Counted from the first letter of the stretch, positions 17,051 to 27,534 are shown. The stretch: 64,000 nucleotides of DNA from Gp13-AA77 sp035946575 (GCA_035946575.1 DASYZG010000072.1:74042-138041), one strand, 5' to 3'. Numbers and translations are program-made. The notes: a model not told the origin generated them from the letters alone.

Positions 17051-20000
17051 ATGAGATTTGCGCAACGCATGATGGCGTGGTCATGGCTGCCGGTAACCGC
17101 GGCTTTTCTAGGTGTCGCCTTTAGTGCCACGCCAGCGCCCGCCGGCCGGAAAGCGGCAACTCTGGCGGCTGCAAGCGCTTCCTACGGCTCGCTGCCGTTG
17201 AGCTTCGAGCCGAACCAGGGGCAGTCAGATCCACAGGTCCGGTTTCTGGCACACGGACAAAGTTACAGCCTTTTCCTGACCGGGGATGAAGCGGTGCTCT
17301 CCCTGAGAGCGGCAAGTTCGTCGCCGCCTGTCCGAGCGCAGTCTTCCTTTGAGACGATACTGAAGATGCGGCTGCTCGGCGCGCGGACCTCGTCTTCGGT
17401 CCAGGGACTAGATGAACTGCCCGGCAAAAGCAACTACTTCATCGGAAACGATCCGGCAAAATGGCGCACGGACATTCCGAACTATGCGCAGGTCAAGTAC
17501 AGCGGGATCTATCCGGGAGTGGACTTGGTGTACTACGGGAACCGGGGGCAACTGGAATACGACTTCGTGCTAAGGCCGGGTGCGGATGGCCGTCAGTTGC
17601 GGCTCGGGATCGAAGGAGCAAAGTCGATCGAGATCAGCAAGGCGGGCGATCTGGTTCTGGAAACGGCCGGCGGCCGAGTGGTGCTGAGGCGGCCGGAAGC
17701 ATACCAGGGAAGCGGGACGGCCCGGCGCAGCGTGAGGGTGAATTACGTACGGCGGGCCGGCGAGATCGGGTTCGAGGTCGGAAAATACCGGCGCGATCAG
17801 GCGCTGACGATCGACCCGGCGCTGGTTTACTCAAGCTATCTGGGCGGCAGCGGGGGCGATATTGCTTATGGGATCGCCGTGGACAGCAGTGGCGAGGCGT
17901 ACGTGGCAGGAGTTACGGGGTCAGTAAACTTCCCGGTTAAGGCAGCTTCGCAGCCGACTCTGGCCGGGGTGACGAACGCGTTCGTCGCCAAGCTCAATGC
18001 CTCGGGCTCCGGCCTCATCTACTCGACCTTCGTGGGCGGGTCGAACGCAGATGCCGCTGCGGCCATCGCGATCGACAGCTCGGGCGACGCTTACATCACC
18101 GGCAACACCTCATCGGCGAATTTCCCGGTCACGCCCGGCGTTTTTCAATCGACGTATGGCGGCAGTACAGACGCCTTCGTGGCCGAGATTGCTCCAACCG
18201 GTTCCAAGCTCGTCTATGCGGCTTATCTCGGAGGAAGCGCCGCGGATTTCGGTCAGGGGATTGCGTTAAGCTCGTCGGGAAATGCCTATGTGACGGGCTC
18301 CACACAATCCTTTGACTTTCCCATCGTCAATCCGCTGCAACAGGGGAACGACGGCTGCACGACGGTGAACATGGTTGAGACGTGCAACGCCGCTGCCTTC
18401 GTGGCTGAAGTCGATACGACGGCGTCCGCCCTGGTGTATTCGACGTATCTCGGTGGGTCCGGCAACAACTCTGGCCAGGCGATTGCGATTGATGCCGGTG
18501 GAAACGCCTATATTACCGGAAGTACGTCCTCCAGTGATTTCCCGGTGTCGAGCGCCTTGCAGAGTCAATCCGGCGGCGGCTCTGATGCTTTCTTAACGGA
18601 ATTGAATGCTTCGGGTTCCGCGCTCGTGTTCTCAACCTATCTTGGGGGCAGTCAAAACGACGCCGGGTATGCTCTTGTCCTGGATGCGTCGGGTAATATC
18701 TATGTTTCGGGAAGCACGCAATCGAACAATTTCCCGACCACACCCAACGTCTTTCAGGCCCAATACGGCGGCGCGGGCGACGGCTTCCTGACCAAGTTCG
18801 GGGCAGGGGGCGCGGTCATCGTCTATTCCACGTTCATCGGGGGCACCGGCGCGGACCAGGCGAACGCCGTTGCGGTGAATTCCGCTGGTAATGCCTTCGT
18901 CGTCGGAGGTACACAGTCGAGCGACTTCCCCCTGTCCGATCCTTCCCAGCGGGTCTTGGGGCTCTCCGGTGCGTCGAACTGCAGCAGCGCAACGGGTGCA
19001 GCCAGTCTTTGTTCGGACGCATTTGTCGTCGACCTTAACCCCTCGGGAATGCCGGTGTATTCCACGTACCTGGGTGGCACCGAGGCGGACTTCGCGCAGG
19101 CCGTTGCTGTGGATCCAGCCGGCGATCCTTACGTAGCAGGGAGTACGGCATCGTCGAATTTTCCGGCGATTGTAGGCGCGCTGCAGGGTGCTTATGCCGG
19201 AATCGCAACTTCCGGAAACGCTTTCGTCACCAAGGTGGAGGCGAGTGACTCGCCGGCTGTGGCCTTGAGTCCCCAGAGCCTCAACTTTGGCAATCAGACC
19301 CTTAACGTCGCCAGTGCGGCCCAGCCCATTACCCTGATCAATGCCGGAAGCACTCCGTTGTCGATTACCAGTATCACGGGAAGCGGCGATTATTCGGTTA
19401 CGGACAATTGTGGGACGACGGTGCCGGCGGGCGGCGGGAGTTGCACGATCAATGTAACGTTCACGCCTGCGGCTGCGGGCTCGACGACGGACGAGATCAC
19501 GATTACCGATAGTGCCGCGGGTAGCCCTCACCACGTGGCTGTGACGGGTACGGGAGTGACGGGAGGTGCCGGCACTCTGACCCTGACTCCCAAGACTCTG
19601 GTCTTTCCCGTCCAGGCGCTCAATACTACGAGTCCGCCCCAGAATGTCCAGGTGGTGAACTCAAGCTTGTCCGCCATCACCATCAGCAACATCGCGGTGA
19701 GCGGCAGTTTTAATGAGACAAACAACTGCGGCACAGTGCCGGCTATTCTGAATCCTGGCGCAAGCTGTACGGTTAGTGTCACGTTTACGCCGACGAAGAC
19801 CGGCTCAGCAACGGGATCACTCTCCGTCACGGACAACGGCGCGGGCAGCCCTCAGTCGGCCACGGTGTCGGGAGCTGGTGGCGGGGTGTTCACGCTTGCC
19901 GCACGTAAATCCTTCAGCACTATTGTAATAGGCGCTACTTCGACGACTTTCACCGTTTCCGCCTCAGCCGCCCCCAGCTTTACCGGAAACATAACGTTCA

Positions 20001-20743
20001 CCTGTTCCGGTGGCGCGGCGTGCTCCTTCAATCCGAGTTCCATCACGCCCGGGCAGAGCACCACAGTGACCGTCAGCGGACTTTCGGCGGCAACCGCTAA
20101 TCCTCTGAACTTCACGGTGACCGGAACGAGCAACGGAAACACGGCCGCCATTCCGTTGAAAATTTTCCTGCAGGACTTCTCAATTACCGCTACCCCCACG
20201 CTGAGTTCCCTCAATGCAGGACAGTCCGCCACCTTTGCGATTACGGCGGCGCCCACCAATGGCTTTAATGAGGTTGTGCTGTTGGGCTGTCAAGGCACTT
20301 TGCCTGCCGGCATGACCTGTTCGTGGTCTCCGAGTTCCGGGTTGGTCCTGAACGGGCTCTCGCCAAATTCAGCGACTCTCACGGTGGCGACTGAGACCCA
20401 GCAATCGTCCAGCGGATCGGTCGGCCACCGCCCGCCTGCGGTGCCGCCGGCCTCGGGGCGCCCGTGGGTGATCCTCGTGGGGATGCTCGCGGCCGGAGCT
20501 GCTCTGGTCGCGAAGAAGCGAACCCTGCCCTGCCGGTTGCGTTTGAGCGCTCTGGCTGGCGCGTTGCTTCTGGTACTTGGTACTGCGGTGAGCTGTTATA
20601 ACTACGGCTATAACGTGATTGCGCCTCCACCCACTGTGGGAACGCCTACCGGCACCTACATGATATTAATCACGGGCACGCTCGGCACGAATAGCACGGT
20701 CGTCCGAAGCGCGACGATAACTTTGAGCGTAGGGCCGGGGTAA
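17051..20743 (+). CDS. SBBP-repeat secreted protein with Ig-like domains and C-terminal TM hairpin (paralogue A)
   Basis: A 1230-residue exported protein. The ATG at 17051 gives a clean signal peptide (MRFAQRMMAWSWLPVTAAFL, cleavage near SATPAPAG); an in-frame TTG at 17027 is less likely. Layout: N-terminal domain 45-255 (LPLSFEPNQGQSDPQVRFLA, GKSNYFIGNDPAKWRTDIPN), about ten SBBP beta-propeller-type repeats 258-730 (YLGGSGGD..GIAVDSSGEAYVAG), two choice-of-anchor/HYDIN-type Ig domains 736-943 ending in TGTG-like motifs, and a further Ig-like region. The C-terminus has TM1 about 1137-1153, a basic loop (KKRTLPCRLR), TM2 about 1164-1181, Cys1182, then the tail PTGTYMILITGTLGTN. Probably a surface adhesin or scaffold; role unproven. 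Confidence 0.85.
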   Translation: MRFAQRMMAWSWLPVTAAFLGVAFSATPAPAGRKAATLAAASASYGSLPLSFEPNQGQSDPQVRFLAHGQSYSLFLTGDEAVLSLRAASSSPPVRAQSSFETILKMRLLGARTSSSVQGLDELPGKSNYFIGNDPAKWRTDIPNYAQVKYSGIYPGVDLVYYGNRGQLEYDFVLRPGADGRQLRLGIEGAKSIEISKAGDLVLETAGGRVVLRRPEAYQGSGTARRSVRVNYVRRAGEIGFEVGKYRRDQALTIDPALVYSSYLGGSGGDIAYGIAVDSSGEAYVAGVTGSVNFPVKAASQPTLAGVTNAFVAKLNASGSGLIYSTFVGGSNADAAAAIAIDSSGDAYITGNTSSANFPVTPGVFQSTYGGSTDAFVAEIAPTGSKLVYAAYLGGSAADFGQGIALSSSGNAYVTGSTQSFDFPIVNPLQQGNDGCTTVNMVETCNAAAFVAEVDTTASALVYSTYLGGSGNNSGQAIAIDAGGNAYITGSTSSSDFPVSSALQSQSGGGSDAFLTELNASGSALVFSTYLGGSQNDAGYALVLDASGNIYVSGSTQSNNFPTTPNVFQAQYGGAGDGFLTKFGAGGAVIVYSTFIGGTGADQANAVAVNSAGNAFVVGGTQSSDFPLSDPSQRVLGLSGASNCSSATGAASLCSDAFVVDLNPSGMPVYSTYLGGTEADFAQAVAVDPAGDPYVAGSTASSNFPAIVGALQGAYAGIATSGNAFVTKVEASDSPAVALSPQSLNFGNQTLNVASAAQPITLINAGSTPLSITSITGSGDYSVTDNCGTTVPAGGGSCTINVTFTPAAAGSTTDEITITDSAAGSPHHVAVTGTGVTGGAGTLTLTPKTLVFPVQALNTTSPPQNVQVVNSSLSAITISNIAVSGSFNETNNCGTVPAILNPGASCTVSVTFTPTKTGSATGSLSVTDNGAGSPQSATVSGAGGGVFTLAARKSFSTIVIGATSTTFTVSASAAPSFTGNITFTCSGGAACSFNPSSITPGQSTTVTVSGLSAATANPLNFTVTGTSNGNTAAIPLKIFLQDFSITATPTLSSLNAGQSATFAITAAPTNGFNEVVLLGCQGTLPAGMTCSWSPSSGLVLNGLSPNSATLTVATETQQSSSGSVGHRPPAVPPASGRPWVILVGMLAAGAALVAKKRTLPCRLRLSALAGALLLVLGTAVSCYNYGYNVIAPPPTVGTPTGTYMILITGTLGTNSTVVRSATITLSVGPG

Positions 20744-20845
20744 GAATCTGGCTGGTCGCGTGTTGAACAGTTGATTAGGAAGTCGGGGCCTTAAGCCGGC
20801 TGAAGAGCCGCGAGGCCATCTTCATTTTCAAGGTTGGTTGAATCT

Positions 20846-23800
20846 ATGCGCAGTTCAGTATGCTTATTCTTGTCGCTGCTATCATTGGGGTCGGCACACG
20901 CGGCGGGTCCGGGCGCAGCTCCCCCCGCACCAGCCGGCGCGCGCACCTCCCAGATCGTCTCCGAGTACGCCAGACTGCCGCTGAGCTTTGAGCCAAACCA
21001 GGGTCAGACAGACCCCCAGGTCCGGTATTTGTCGCACGGGCAGGGCTATGGCATTTTCCTGACCGGAAATGAAGCCGTGCTGGCTCTGGATCCGTCGCAA
21101 CCCTCAGTTGTTGGGGACTCTCCGGCGGGGGCGGTTTTAAGGCTGAGGCTCCGCGGAGCCCGGGTGATGGCTCATGTTCAGGGTGTGGGCGAGCTACCGG
21201 GTAAAAGCAACTACTTCATTGGGAACGACCCGGCGAGATGGCGCACGGATATTCCCAATTACGCGCAGGTGAGATACCGAGGAGTTTATCCGGGAGTGGA
21301 CCTGGTTTATTACGGGCACCAGGGACAACTGGAATACGATTTTCTGCTGGAGCCCGATGTGGATCCGGGCCAGTTACGTGTCGAGATTGAAGGAGCAAAG
21401 TCGCTCAAGATCAGCGAGGCGGGAAATCTGGTCCTAGAGACAGCAAGCGGTCAGGTGATGCTGAAGCGACCGGAGGCATACCAGGGAAGCGGGATGAGCC
21501 GGCGCAGTGTGAAGGTGAGCTACGTGTTGCGCGGTGGGGAGATCGGCTTTCGGCTCGGGAAATACCGGCGCGACCGGACACTGACCATTGACCCGGTGCT
21601 GACGTATTCCACCTACCTCGGAGGGAGCGGCGGCGATGTTGGTTACGGCGTGGGTGTCGATAGCGCCGGCAACACCTACGTTGCCGGCGTCACCAGTTCC
21701 ACCAATTTCCCGATCCTGAGCGCGATCCAAAGCAGCAGCGGCGGCAACGGCGATGCATTCGTTACCAAGCTGAACCCCGGCGGCACGGCGCTATTGTACT
21801 CGACTTACCTTGGAGGCTCGGGATCTGACACCGCCTCAGCCGTCGCGGCGGATTCGAAGGGCGATGTCTTTGTCACCGGTCAGACGAACTCGTCCAATTT
21901 CCCCATCGCACCGAAGTCTTCCGCCAATTCGACCACAACCGTGACTCCCTTTCAGGCGTCCTATGCTGGTAGCGGCGACGCGTTTGTTGCCGAGTTGCCC
22001 AGCACCGGCAACGCTCTAACTTATTCTTCCTACCTGGGGGGGAGCGGCGCCGATTCCGGCCAGGCGATCGCGGTCGACGCGTCGGGCAACGCGTATGTGA
22101 CCGGCTCCACCCAGTCGCCCGATTTCCCCATACCCACGGGAACCACTCCATACCAGCCCACGCTGATGGGATCGTCTGACGCCTTCGTGACCGAGGTCAA
22201 CTTCTCCGGGACTGCCCTGCTGTATTCGACCTACCTGGGTGGCACCCAGGCGGATACCGGCCAGGGAATCGCCGTCGACAGCGCGGGCAACGCCTATGTG
22301 GCGGGGTACACGTTCTCGACGGATTTTCCGGTGATGAATCCGATCCAGGGCACAAACGCCGGCAATGCCGACGCCTTCGTTTCCGAGGTAAACCCAACAG
22401 GTGGCGCCTTGCTTTTCTCCACTTATTACGGAGGCAGCCAGCAGGATCGCGCCTTCGGCCTTGCGCTGGACGGTTCGGCGAACATCTACGTGGTCGGTAA
22501 CACCCAGTCGTCGGACTTTCCGACCACTACAGGCGTCTTTCAGCCCAATTCCAAATACGCCGGCAACGGAGATGCCTTCGCTTTCAAATTCAACTCCGGC
22601 GGGACATCGGTTTCCTACTCGACCCTGATCGGTGGCAGCGGCGTGGACCAGGCAAACGGGGTTGCGGTGGATTCCAAGGGTGATGCTGCCGTAGTCGGCT
22701 TCACGAGCTCGAGCGACTTCCCGACGGTGAGCCCATTCCAGTCGATCCTGGGCCTGAGCGGCGGTGGTTCCTGTGGAGGCAGCCCTTGCTCTGACGCTTT
22801 CGTGACGCAGTTGAATCCGACGGGCACCCAGGCTCTCCTCTCCAGCTTCCTGGGCGGGAGCGGAGCGGACTTCGGTCAGGGCATCGCGGTGGACAGTTCC
22901 GGTAATCTCTACGTCACGGGAAGCACTTCTTCCAGCAATTTCCCGGCGGTTGCCGGAGATTATCAGACCGACCTTGCCGGGGTGGCAGGAAACGCCTTTG
23001 TCACTGAAATCGGCTCAGGCAATTCGCCGGCCATCGTGTTGTCGCCTGCCAAGGTCGACTTCGGCAACGAGGCGGTGAGCGTCGCCAGTACGGTCCAGAC
23101 CGTTACGGTCTTCAACCTCGGAACCGCGCCGCTCACCATTAGTGCAGTTGAGGCGCCCAGCAGCGATTTTACTGACTCGAATAATTGCGTGGGGACTGTG
23201 GCCCCGGCGGGCGGCAGTTGCACGATCAACGTGACCTTTACCCCCCAATCGACCGGGGCCGTCACGGACCAGTTCACCATCACCGATAATGCGGCCAACA
23301 GCCCTCATACTTTGACCGTCACCGGTACAGGCGTAACCCAGGCATCGGCGGTAACGGTCGCCCCGACGAGCTTGACCTTCCCCAACACACAGGTCTCGTC
23401 GGTCTCCCAGCCGCAGACTGTGACAATTACCAACACGGGCACATCCACCCTGGACATCACTGGGATCACCGTCACCGGTGATTTCAAGCAAACCAACACC
23501 TGTGCCGCAGTGTTCAATGCTCTTAGCGTCGGGCAAAGCTGTTCGGTGTCGGTGGAGTTCGCCCCGGCTGCCAGCGGCAGCAGGACAGGTACGTTGACCA
23601 TCAGCGACAATGCCACCGGCAGTCCGCAAGGTGTGTCTCTTTCCGGTACCGGACTCGCATTGTTCTCGCTTGCCTCGAGCAGTTCCACTGTGGCCACGAT
23701 TGTTGGTTCATCTTCGACAACTTTTACCGTCAGCGCGAGCGCGGTCAACGGTTTTACAGGCAACATCAGCCTGTCGTGTGCCACCAGCGTGAGTTGCAGC

Positions 23801-24496
23801 TTCAGCCCGACTACGATCTTCGCCGGCCAGAGCAGCACGCTTACCATCAGCGGCCTCTCCGCTTCAACTCCCAACCCGTTCAACTTTACCGTCACGGGCA
23901 CCAGCGGATCGCAGACGGCTACGGTGAATCTCACCGTGCTGCTTGAAAGCTTCTCGCTATCGGGGACCCCGGCCTTGAACACAGTGGTGGCGGGGGCGCC
24001 GGCAAACTACACCATTCTGGTCACACCCCTTTTTGGGTTCAATCAGCAGGTGAACCTCAGTTGCAGCGGCTTGCCCTCCGGGTCGACATGCAACTTCGCC
24101 AACGCATCGGTCACACCCAACGGGAAGTCTCCAGCATCGGTGGCGCTCACGATCAGCACGACACAGTCTGCGTCGCTATGGAGATGGTGGCCCGGAGGGC
24201 GTGGGCCGCGGTTCACGCCGCTTCCGGGCTTGATTGCGGCCGTTTGCCTCAGCCTGCTGCTGGCGCTTTTGGCCATGCGACGGCTGTGGCCGGGCGCAGC
24301 CCTTCCCCGCCGCTTGGCGGGCTGGCCGGTGATGCTTGCACTGATGCTCCTGAGCCTCATGTTCCTCGGGGCCTGCCGTGGCGTCTATGCAACTGCCCCG
24401 ACTCCCACGGGGAACTACATCATCACCATTACAGGCACGCTGAATTCGAACAATACTGTGCAGGAGAGCACGACCGTCGACCTGGCCATCACGTAG
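20846..24496 (+). CDS. SBBP-repeat secreted protein with Ig-like domains and C-terminal TM hairpin (paralogue B)
   Basis: A 1216-residue tandem paralogue of the preceding gene; the N-terminal domains are clearly the most alike (both contain GKSNYFIGNDPA, RTDIPNYAQV, YPGVDLVYYG). I chose the ATG at 20846, which gives the signal peptide MRSSVCLFLSLLSLGSAHAA. SBBP repeats cover about 250-722, Ig-like domains about 730-940, and a further Ig-like region follows. The C-terminus repeats the paralogue's plan: TM1 about 1125-1144, a basic loop (RRLWPGAALPRR), TM2 about 1159-1176, Cys1177 and the tail PTGNYIITITGTLNSN. The 102-bp gap suggests co-expression. The pair arose by duplication. Confidence 0.85.
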   Translation: MRSSVCLFLSLLSLGSAHAAGPGAAPPAPAGARTSQIVSEYARLPLSFEPNQGQTDPQVRYLSHGQGYGIFLTGNEAVLALDPSQPSVVGDSPAGAVLRLRLRGARVMAHVQGVGELPGKSNYFIGNDPARWRTDIPNYAQVRYRGVYPGVDLVYYGHQGQLEYDFLLEPDVDPGQLRVEIEGAKSLKISEAGNLVLETASGQVMLKRPEAYQGSGMSRRSVKVSYVLRGGEIGFRLGKYRRDRTLTIDPVLTYSTYLGGSGGDVGYGVGVDSAGNTYVAGVTSSTNFPILSAIQSSSGGNGDAFVTKLNPGGTALLYSTYLGGSGSDTASAVAADSKGDVFVTGQTNSSNFPIAPKSSANSTTTVTPFQASYAGSGDAFVAELPSTGNALTYSSYLGGSGADSGQAIAVDASGNAYVTGSTQSPDFPIPTGTTPYQPTLMGSSDAFVTEVNFSGTALLYSTYLGGTQADTGQGIAVDSAGNAYVAGYTFSTDFPVMNPIQGTNAGNADAFVSEVNPTGGALLFSTYYGGSQQDRAFGLALDGSANIYVVGNTQSSDFPTTTGVFQPNSKYAGNGDAFAFKFNSGGTSVSYSTLIGGSGVDQANGVAVDSKGDAAVVGFTSSSDFPTVSPFQSILGLSGGGSCGGSPCSDAFVTQLNPTGTQALLSSFLGGSGADFGQGIAVDSSGNLYVTGSTSSSNFPAVAGDYQTDLAGVAGNAFVTEIGSGNSPAIVLSPAKVDFGNEAVSVASTVQTVTVFNLGTAPLTISAVEAPSSDFTDSNNCVGTVAPAGGSCTINVTFTPQSTGAVTDQFTITDNAANSPHTLTVTGTGVTQASAVTVAPTSLTFPNTQVSSVSQPQTVTITNTGTSTLDITGITVTGDFKQTNTCAAVFNALSVGQSCSVSVEFAPAASGSRTGTLTISDNATGSPQGVSLSGTGLALFSLASSSSTVATIVGSSSTTFTVSASAVNGFTGNISLSCATSVSCSFSPTTIFAGQSSTLTISGLSASTPNPFNFTVTGTSGSQTATVNLTVLLESFSLSGTPALNTVVAGAPANYTILVTPLFGFNQQVNLSCSGLPSGSTCNFANASVTPNGKSPASVALTISTTQSASLWRWWPGGRGPRFTPLPGLIAAVCLSLLLALLAMRRLWPGAALPRRLAGWPVMLALMLLSLMFLGACRGVYATAPTPTGNYIITITGTLNSNNTVQESTTVDLAIT

Positions 24497-24954
24497 CCAT
24501 GGCGTAGCGCCTTCATCCGAGTGAGCTCGAGGGCTGGCTGTTCTGCCGGGAAACCTTTGGGGTGGGTATGTTTCGCTCGAACACCCAGCGGCCCACTGGT
24601 GACATCCAGGCCATGCTCTGACCCGCCGGATGCGAGAGTGCTCTCTCTCGCCCGTTCGTAATCTTGTTCTTTTCCGGCCTTGATGGGCTTTCTCTCGCAC
24701 ACCTCGAACTATCTTGGAACTCTTTTCCGCCATCTCTTGAAGTTCAGGATCGGGCCGCTTGGCGCTCTTCGGATTGGCGCGAAACTTCGACCCGGGCTGG
24801 TAACAAATCGTTATGGGCAGGACTGCAGGCATCGATCTTGACCGGTGTGTCTGGCCCGCTTGATGGCATCTTAGCCCATGGTTTCGCGCATCGTATCTTG
24901 CGCGCGGCCCAGTGACGGCGACGTACAAACAGCCGCTTATACATAGGTAGAGGC
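24497..24954. other. Spacer before the S53 peptidase
   Basis: No gene is supported. A minus-strand frame (about 24840-24660) reads PGSKFRANPKSAKRPDPELQ and EMAEKSSKIVRGVREKAHQG, which is protein-like but has no recognised family and runs into the antisense of the upstream gene; it may be a relic. The promoter of the peptidase gene should lie in the last 100 bp. Confidence 0.35.
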
Positions 24955-27447
24955 ATGAACTTCAAAAGTACAATTCTGCCTGCTGGCATCGTGTCGTGTG
25001 CTTTACTGCTCGCCCCGGCATATCGATCATTCACTCAACCCGGGGCTGCCGACCGCATCCTAGCCCCGATCGACAACAATTCTGTGTCGGTGATCCGAGG
25101 GAACGTCAGTCCATGGGCGCGACCGGACAATGATCAGGGCCTGGTGGATGAGTCATTCCGATTGAACCATGTTACGCTGGTGTTCAGGCCCAGCCCCAGC
25201 CAACAATCGGACCTCAATAACTACCTGCTCGAGTTGCAGAACCCCTCTTCGCCGGATTATCACAAGTGGCTTACGCCCGAGCAATACGCCGGCCGCTACG
25301 GGTTGACCGGGAGCGATCTCGCTAAAGTGGTCTCCTGGCTTCAAAGCCACGGTTTCACCATTGAACAGACAGCGCGCGGCCGCAATTGGGTGGCGTTCTC
25401 CGGGACTGCGGGTGCAGTTGAATCGGCTTTTCACACCTCGATTCACACTTATCTTGTTCACGGCGAGACCCGCTATGCCAACAGCGCGGAGCCTTCGGTT
25501 CCGAGCGCTCTCGCTGCAGTGGTTCTGGGAATTCGGGGTTTGAACAACTACCGCCCGAGACCGAAGGTGAGAGTCAGAAGTGTGCGCCCCGGAACAAAGC
25601 CCGACTACACATCCAGTCAAACCGGCAACCATTTTGTTGTACCCGGTGATTTGGCCGTCATTTACGACATTCAAAGCCTGTACAACGCCGGGATCACCGG
25701 GGCTGGGGAGAAGATTGCCGTGATGGGTCAGACGGACATCACCATGAACGACATCACCGAATTCCGCAAGAACATCGGTCTGCCGGCCAACAATCCCACC
25801 GTGGTGACCATTCCGTCCTACACCTCGCAAACCACCACCGGTGATCTCACCGAAGCCGATCTTGACCTGGAGTGGGCCGGGGCCGTAGCCAGCAACGCGG
25901 ATATGATTTACGTGAACGCGGGCGGATCCACCAACGGCGCTTTGGATTCCCTTACCTATGCCATCGACAACAACGTGGCTCCCATAGTCAGCATGACCTA
26001 TGGCGGTTGTGAGCCCAACTTCGGTGCCGCGAACGCCAGCACCTACCAGACCGTTCTCCAGCAGGCCAGCACGGAGGGCATAACGATCCTGGCGGCAGCG
26101 GGCGACGACGGTGCCACCGATTGCGACAATAACAACCCTTCCAGTCCAGCAAGGACTGCCGTCATGGGCCTGGCTGTGGACTTCACCGCCAGTTCGCCGA
26201 ATGTCACCGCAGTCGGGGGCAGTGAGTTCAGCGGAGACAGCTCTACCGGAGCCAACACTTACTGGTCCGGCGCGAACAATAGTGCGACCCAGGCTTCTGC
26301 CCTCTCCTATATTCCAGAAATGGTCTGGAACGACACCGCCGCGGCCGGCGAACTGTCTGCCACGGGCGGCGGCGCGAGTATGTTTTTCACAAAGCCGAAG
26401 TGGCAAAGCGGGGCCGGCGTGCCCAATGACGGCGCTCGCGATGTGCCGGACGTGGCGCTCACCGCTTCTCCGAACGAGGATCCCTATCTGATTTGCTCTT
26501 CGGATTACATCAATACCGACAAAAGCGCGACCGCGGACTGCACCAATGGCTTTAGGGCAACCGACGGCACTCTGGACGTCGTGGGCGGAACGTCTGCCGC
26601 CACTCCACCGTTTGCGGGCATCGTGGCACTGCTCGAGCAGAAAATAGGCTCGCGCCAGGGAAACATCAACGAGGTTCTCTATCCTCTGTTTACCAAATCG
26701 GCGAGTGCGTTCCACAACATCACGAGTGGTAACAACGAAGAGCCTTGCCAGGCCGGAACACCCGACTGTCCCAATGGCGCTCAGATCGGCTTCACCGCCG
26801 GAACCGGGTACAGTCAGACGACCGGCCTCGGCTCGGTGAATGCCTATAATCTGGTTACCGCCTGGCCTTCAGTGGCCCCCGTCACAGGCAGCGCGGCCGA
26901 TTTTGCGATCTCGCCTTCGCCTGAGAATCTCACGATCACCGCCGGCACCTCGGGCGCTACTACGCTGACTCTATTTCCCAATAACGGCTTTTCAGGTAAC
27001 GTGGCCCTCACCTGCAGTCCGGCCTCGTCTCTGGGTGGCGTGACCTGCTCCGTTTCGTCACCGGCCAGTGTTTCCCAATCTGCGGGTCCAGCGACGGCCA
27101 CGTTGACCGTGACCGCTTCGTCGAGTGCTAAGACCTTGGGCGATCCAAAATTCGTGAATTTTCGACGGTTCCCGGGGGTGCCCCTATTGATCAGCGTCCT
27201 TCTCCTGGGCTTTACCGCGCTCTGTATCCGGAAATCGGCTCCGTTCACGCGCCACGCGCTGCCGCGACGAATCTGGTTGGGTATCGCGCTGGCAGTTTTT
27301 CTCGCAGCGGGTCTGAGCTGCGGCGGCGGCAGCTCCGGCACGACCCCTGCGACTTCATCCGGGACAACGGAAAGTGGCTACGTCACGGTCACTGGAGCCA
27401 GCGGCAGCCTCAGCCACACCACACAGGTCTACGTTTCCATCAATTGA
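24955..27447 (+). CDS. S53 (sedolisin/kumamolisin) peptidase with C-terminal TM hairpin
   Basis: An 830-residue exported acid serine-carboxyl peptidase. The ATG is preceded by GGTAGAGG; residues 1-25 are a signal peptide. The pro-kumamolisin domain spans about 55-200 (PSSPDYHKWLTPEQYAGRYG) and the catalytic domain about 215-640. Catalytic residues: Glu300 and Asp304 (EADLD, the E-X3-D pair), Ser547 in GGTSAATPPFAG, and the oxyanion Asp in AAAGDDGATD. A Ser/Thr-rich Ig-like region follows (about 645-735), then TM1 742-758, a basic loop, TM2 773-788, Cys789 (GLSCGGG) and an Ig-strand tail (ESGYVTVTGASGSLSHTTQV). The same C-terminal plan appears in the two preceding proteins. Likely surface proteolysis in acidic soil. 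Confidence 0.92.
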   Translation: MNFKSTILPAGIVSCALLLAPAYRSFTQPGAADRILAPIDNNSVSVIRGNVSPWARPDNDQGLVDESFRLNHVTLVFRPSPSQQSDLNNYLLELQNPSSPDYHKWLTPEQYAGRYGLTGSDLAKVVSWLQSHGFTIEQTARGRNWVAFSGTAGAVESAFHTSIHTYLVHGETRYANSAEPSVPSALAAVVLGIRGLNNYRPRPKVRVRSVRPGTKPDYTSSQTGNHFVVPGDLAVIYDIQSLYNAGITGAGEKIAVMGQTDITMNDITEFRKNIGLPANNPTVVTIPSYTSQTTTGDLTEADLDLEWAGAVASNADMIYVNAGGSTNGALDSLTYAIDNNVAPIVSMTYGGCEPNFGAANASTYQTVLQQASTEGITILAAAGDDGATDCDNNNPSSPARTAVMGLAVDFTASSPNVTAVGGSEFSGDSSTGANTYWSGANNSATQASALSYIPEMVWNDTAAAGELSATGGGASMFFTKPKWQSGAGVPNDGARDVPDVALTASPNEDPYLICSSDYINTDKSATADCTNGFRATDGTLDVVGGTSAATPPFAGIVALLEQKIGSRQGNINEVLYPLFTKSASAFHNITSGNNEEPCQAGTPDCPNGAQIGFTAGTGYSQTTGLGSVNAYNLVTAWPSVAPVTGSAADFAISPSPENLTITAGTSGATTLTLFPNNGFSGNVALTCSPASSLGGVTCSVSSPASVSQSAGPATATLTVTASSSAKTLGDPKFVNFRRFPGVPLLISVLLLGFTALCIRKSAPFTRHALPRRIWLGIALAVFLAAGLSCGGGSSGTTPATSSGTTESGYVTVTGASGSLSHTTQVYVSIN

Positions 27448-27514
27448 TGGCACATGGCCGGCCGCGCTGTAGTGCCGGTGTTCTCACCGCCGCGCCTAAA
27501 TGAGCAGATTTGTT

Positions 27515-27534
27515 CGGCGGTACGGACACCGCCG
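27515..27534. terminator. Hairpin between convergent S53 and uvrB genes
   Basis: CGGCGGT (27515-27521) pairs with ACCGCCG (27528-27534) around a 6-nt loop. There is no U-tract. On the minus strand it reads GTAGCGGCGGTGTCCGTACC, so it may belong to the TAGCGGCGG palindrome family seen at 48.6 and 63.9 kb. Confidence 0.4.

Noticed and set aside
24660..24840. Protein-like minus-strand stretch upstream of the S53 gene
   Set aside because: No family recognised, no ribosome site, and it merges into an antisense shadow; at most a relic.
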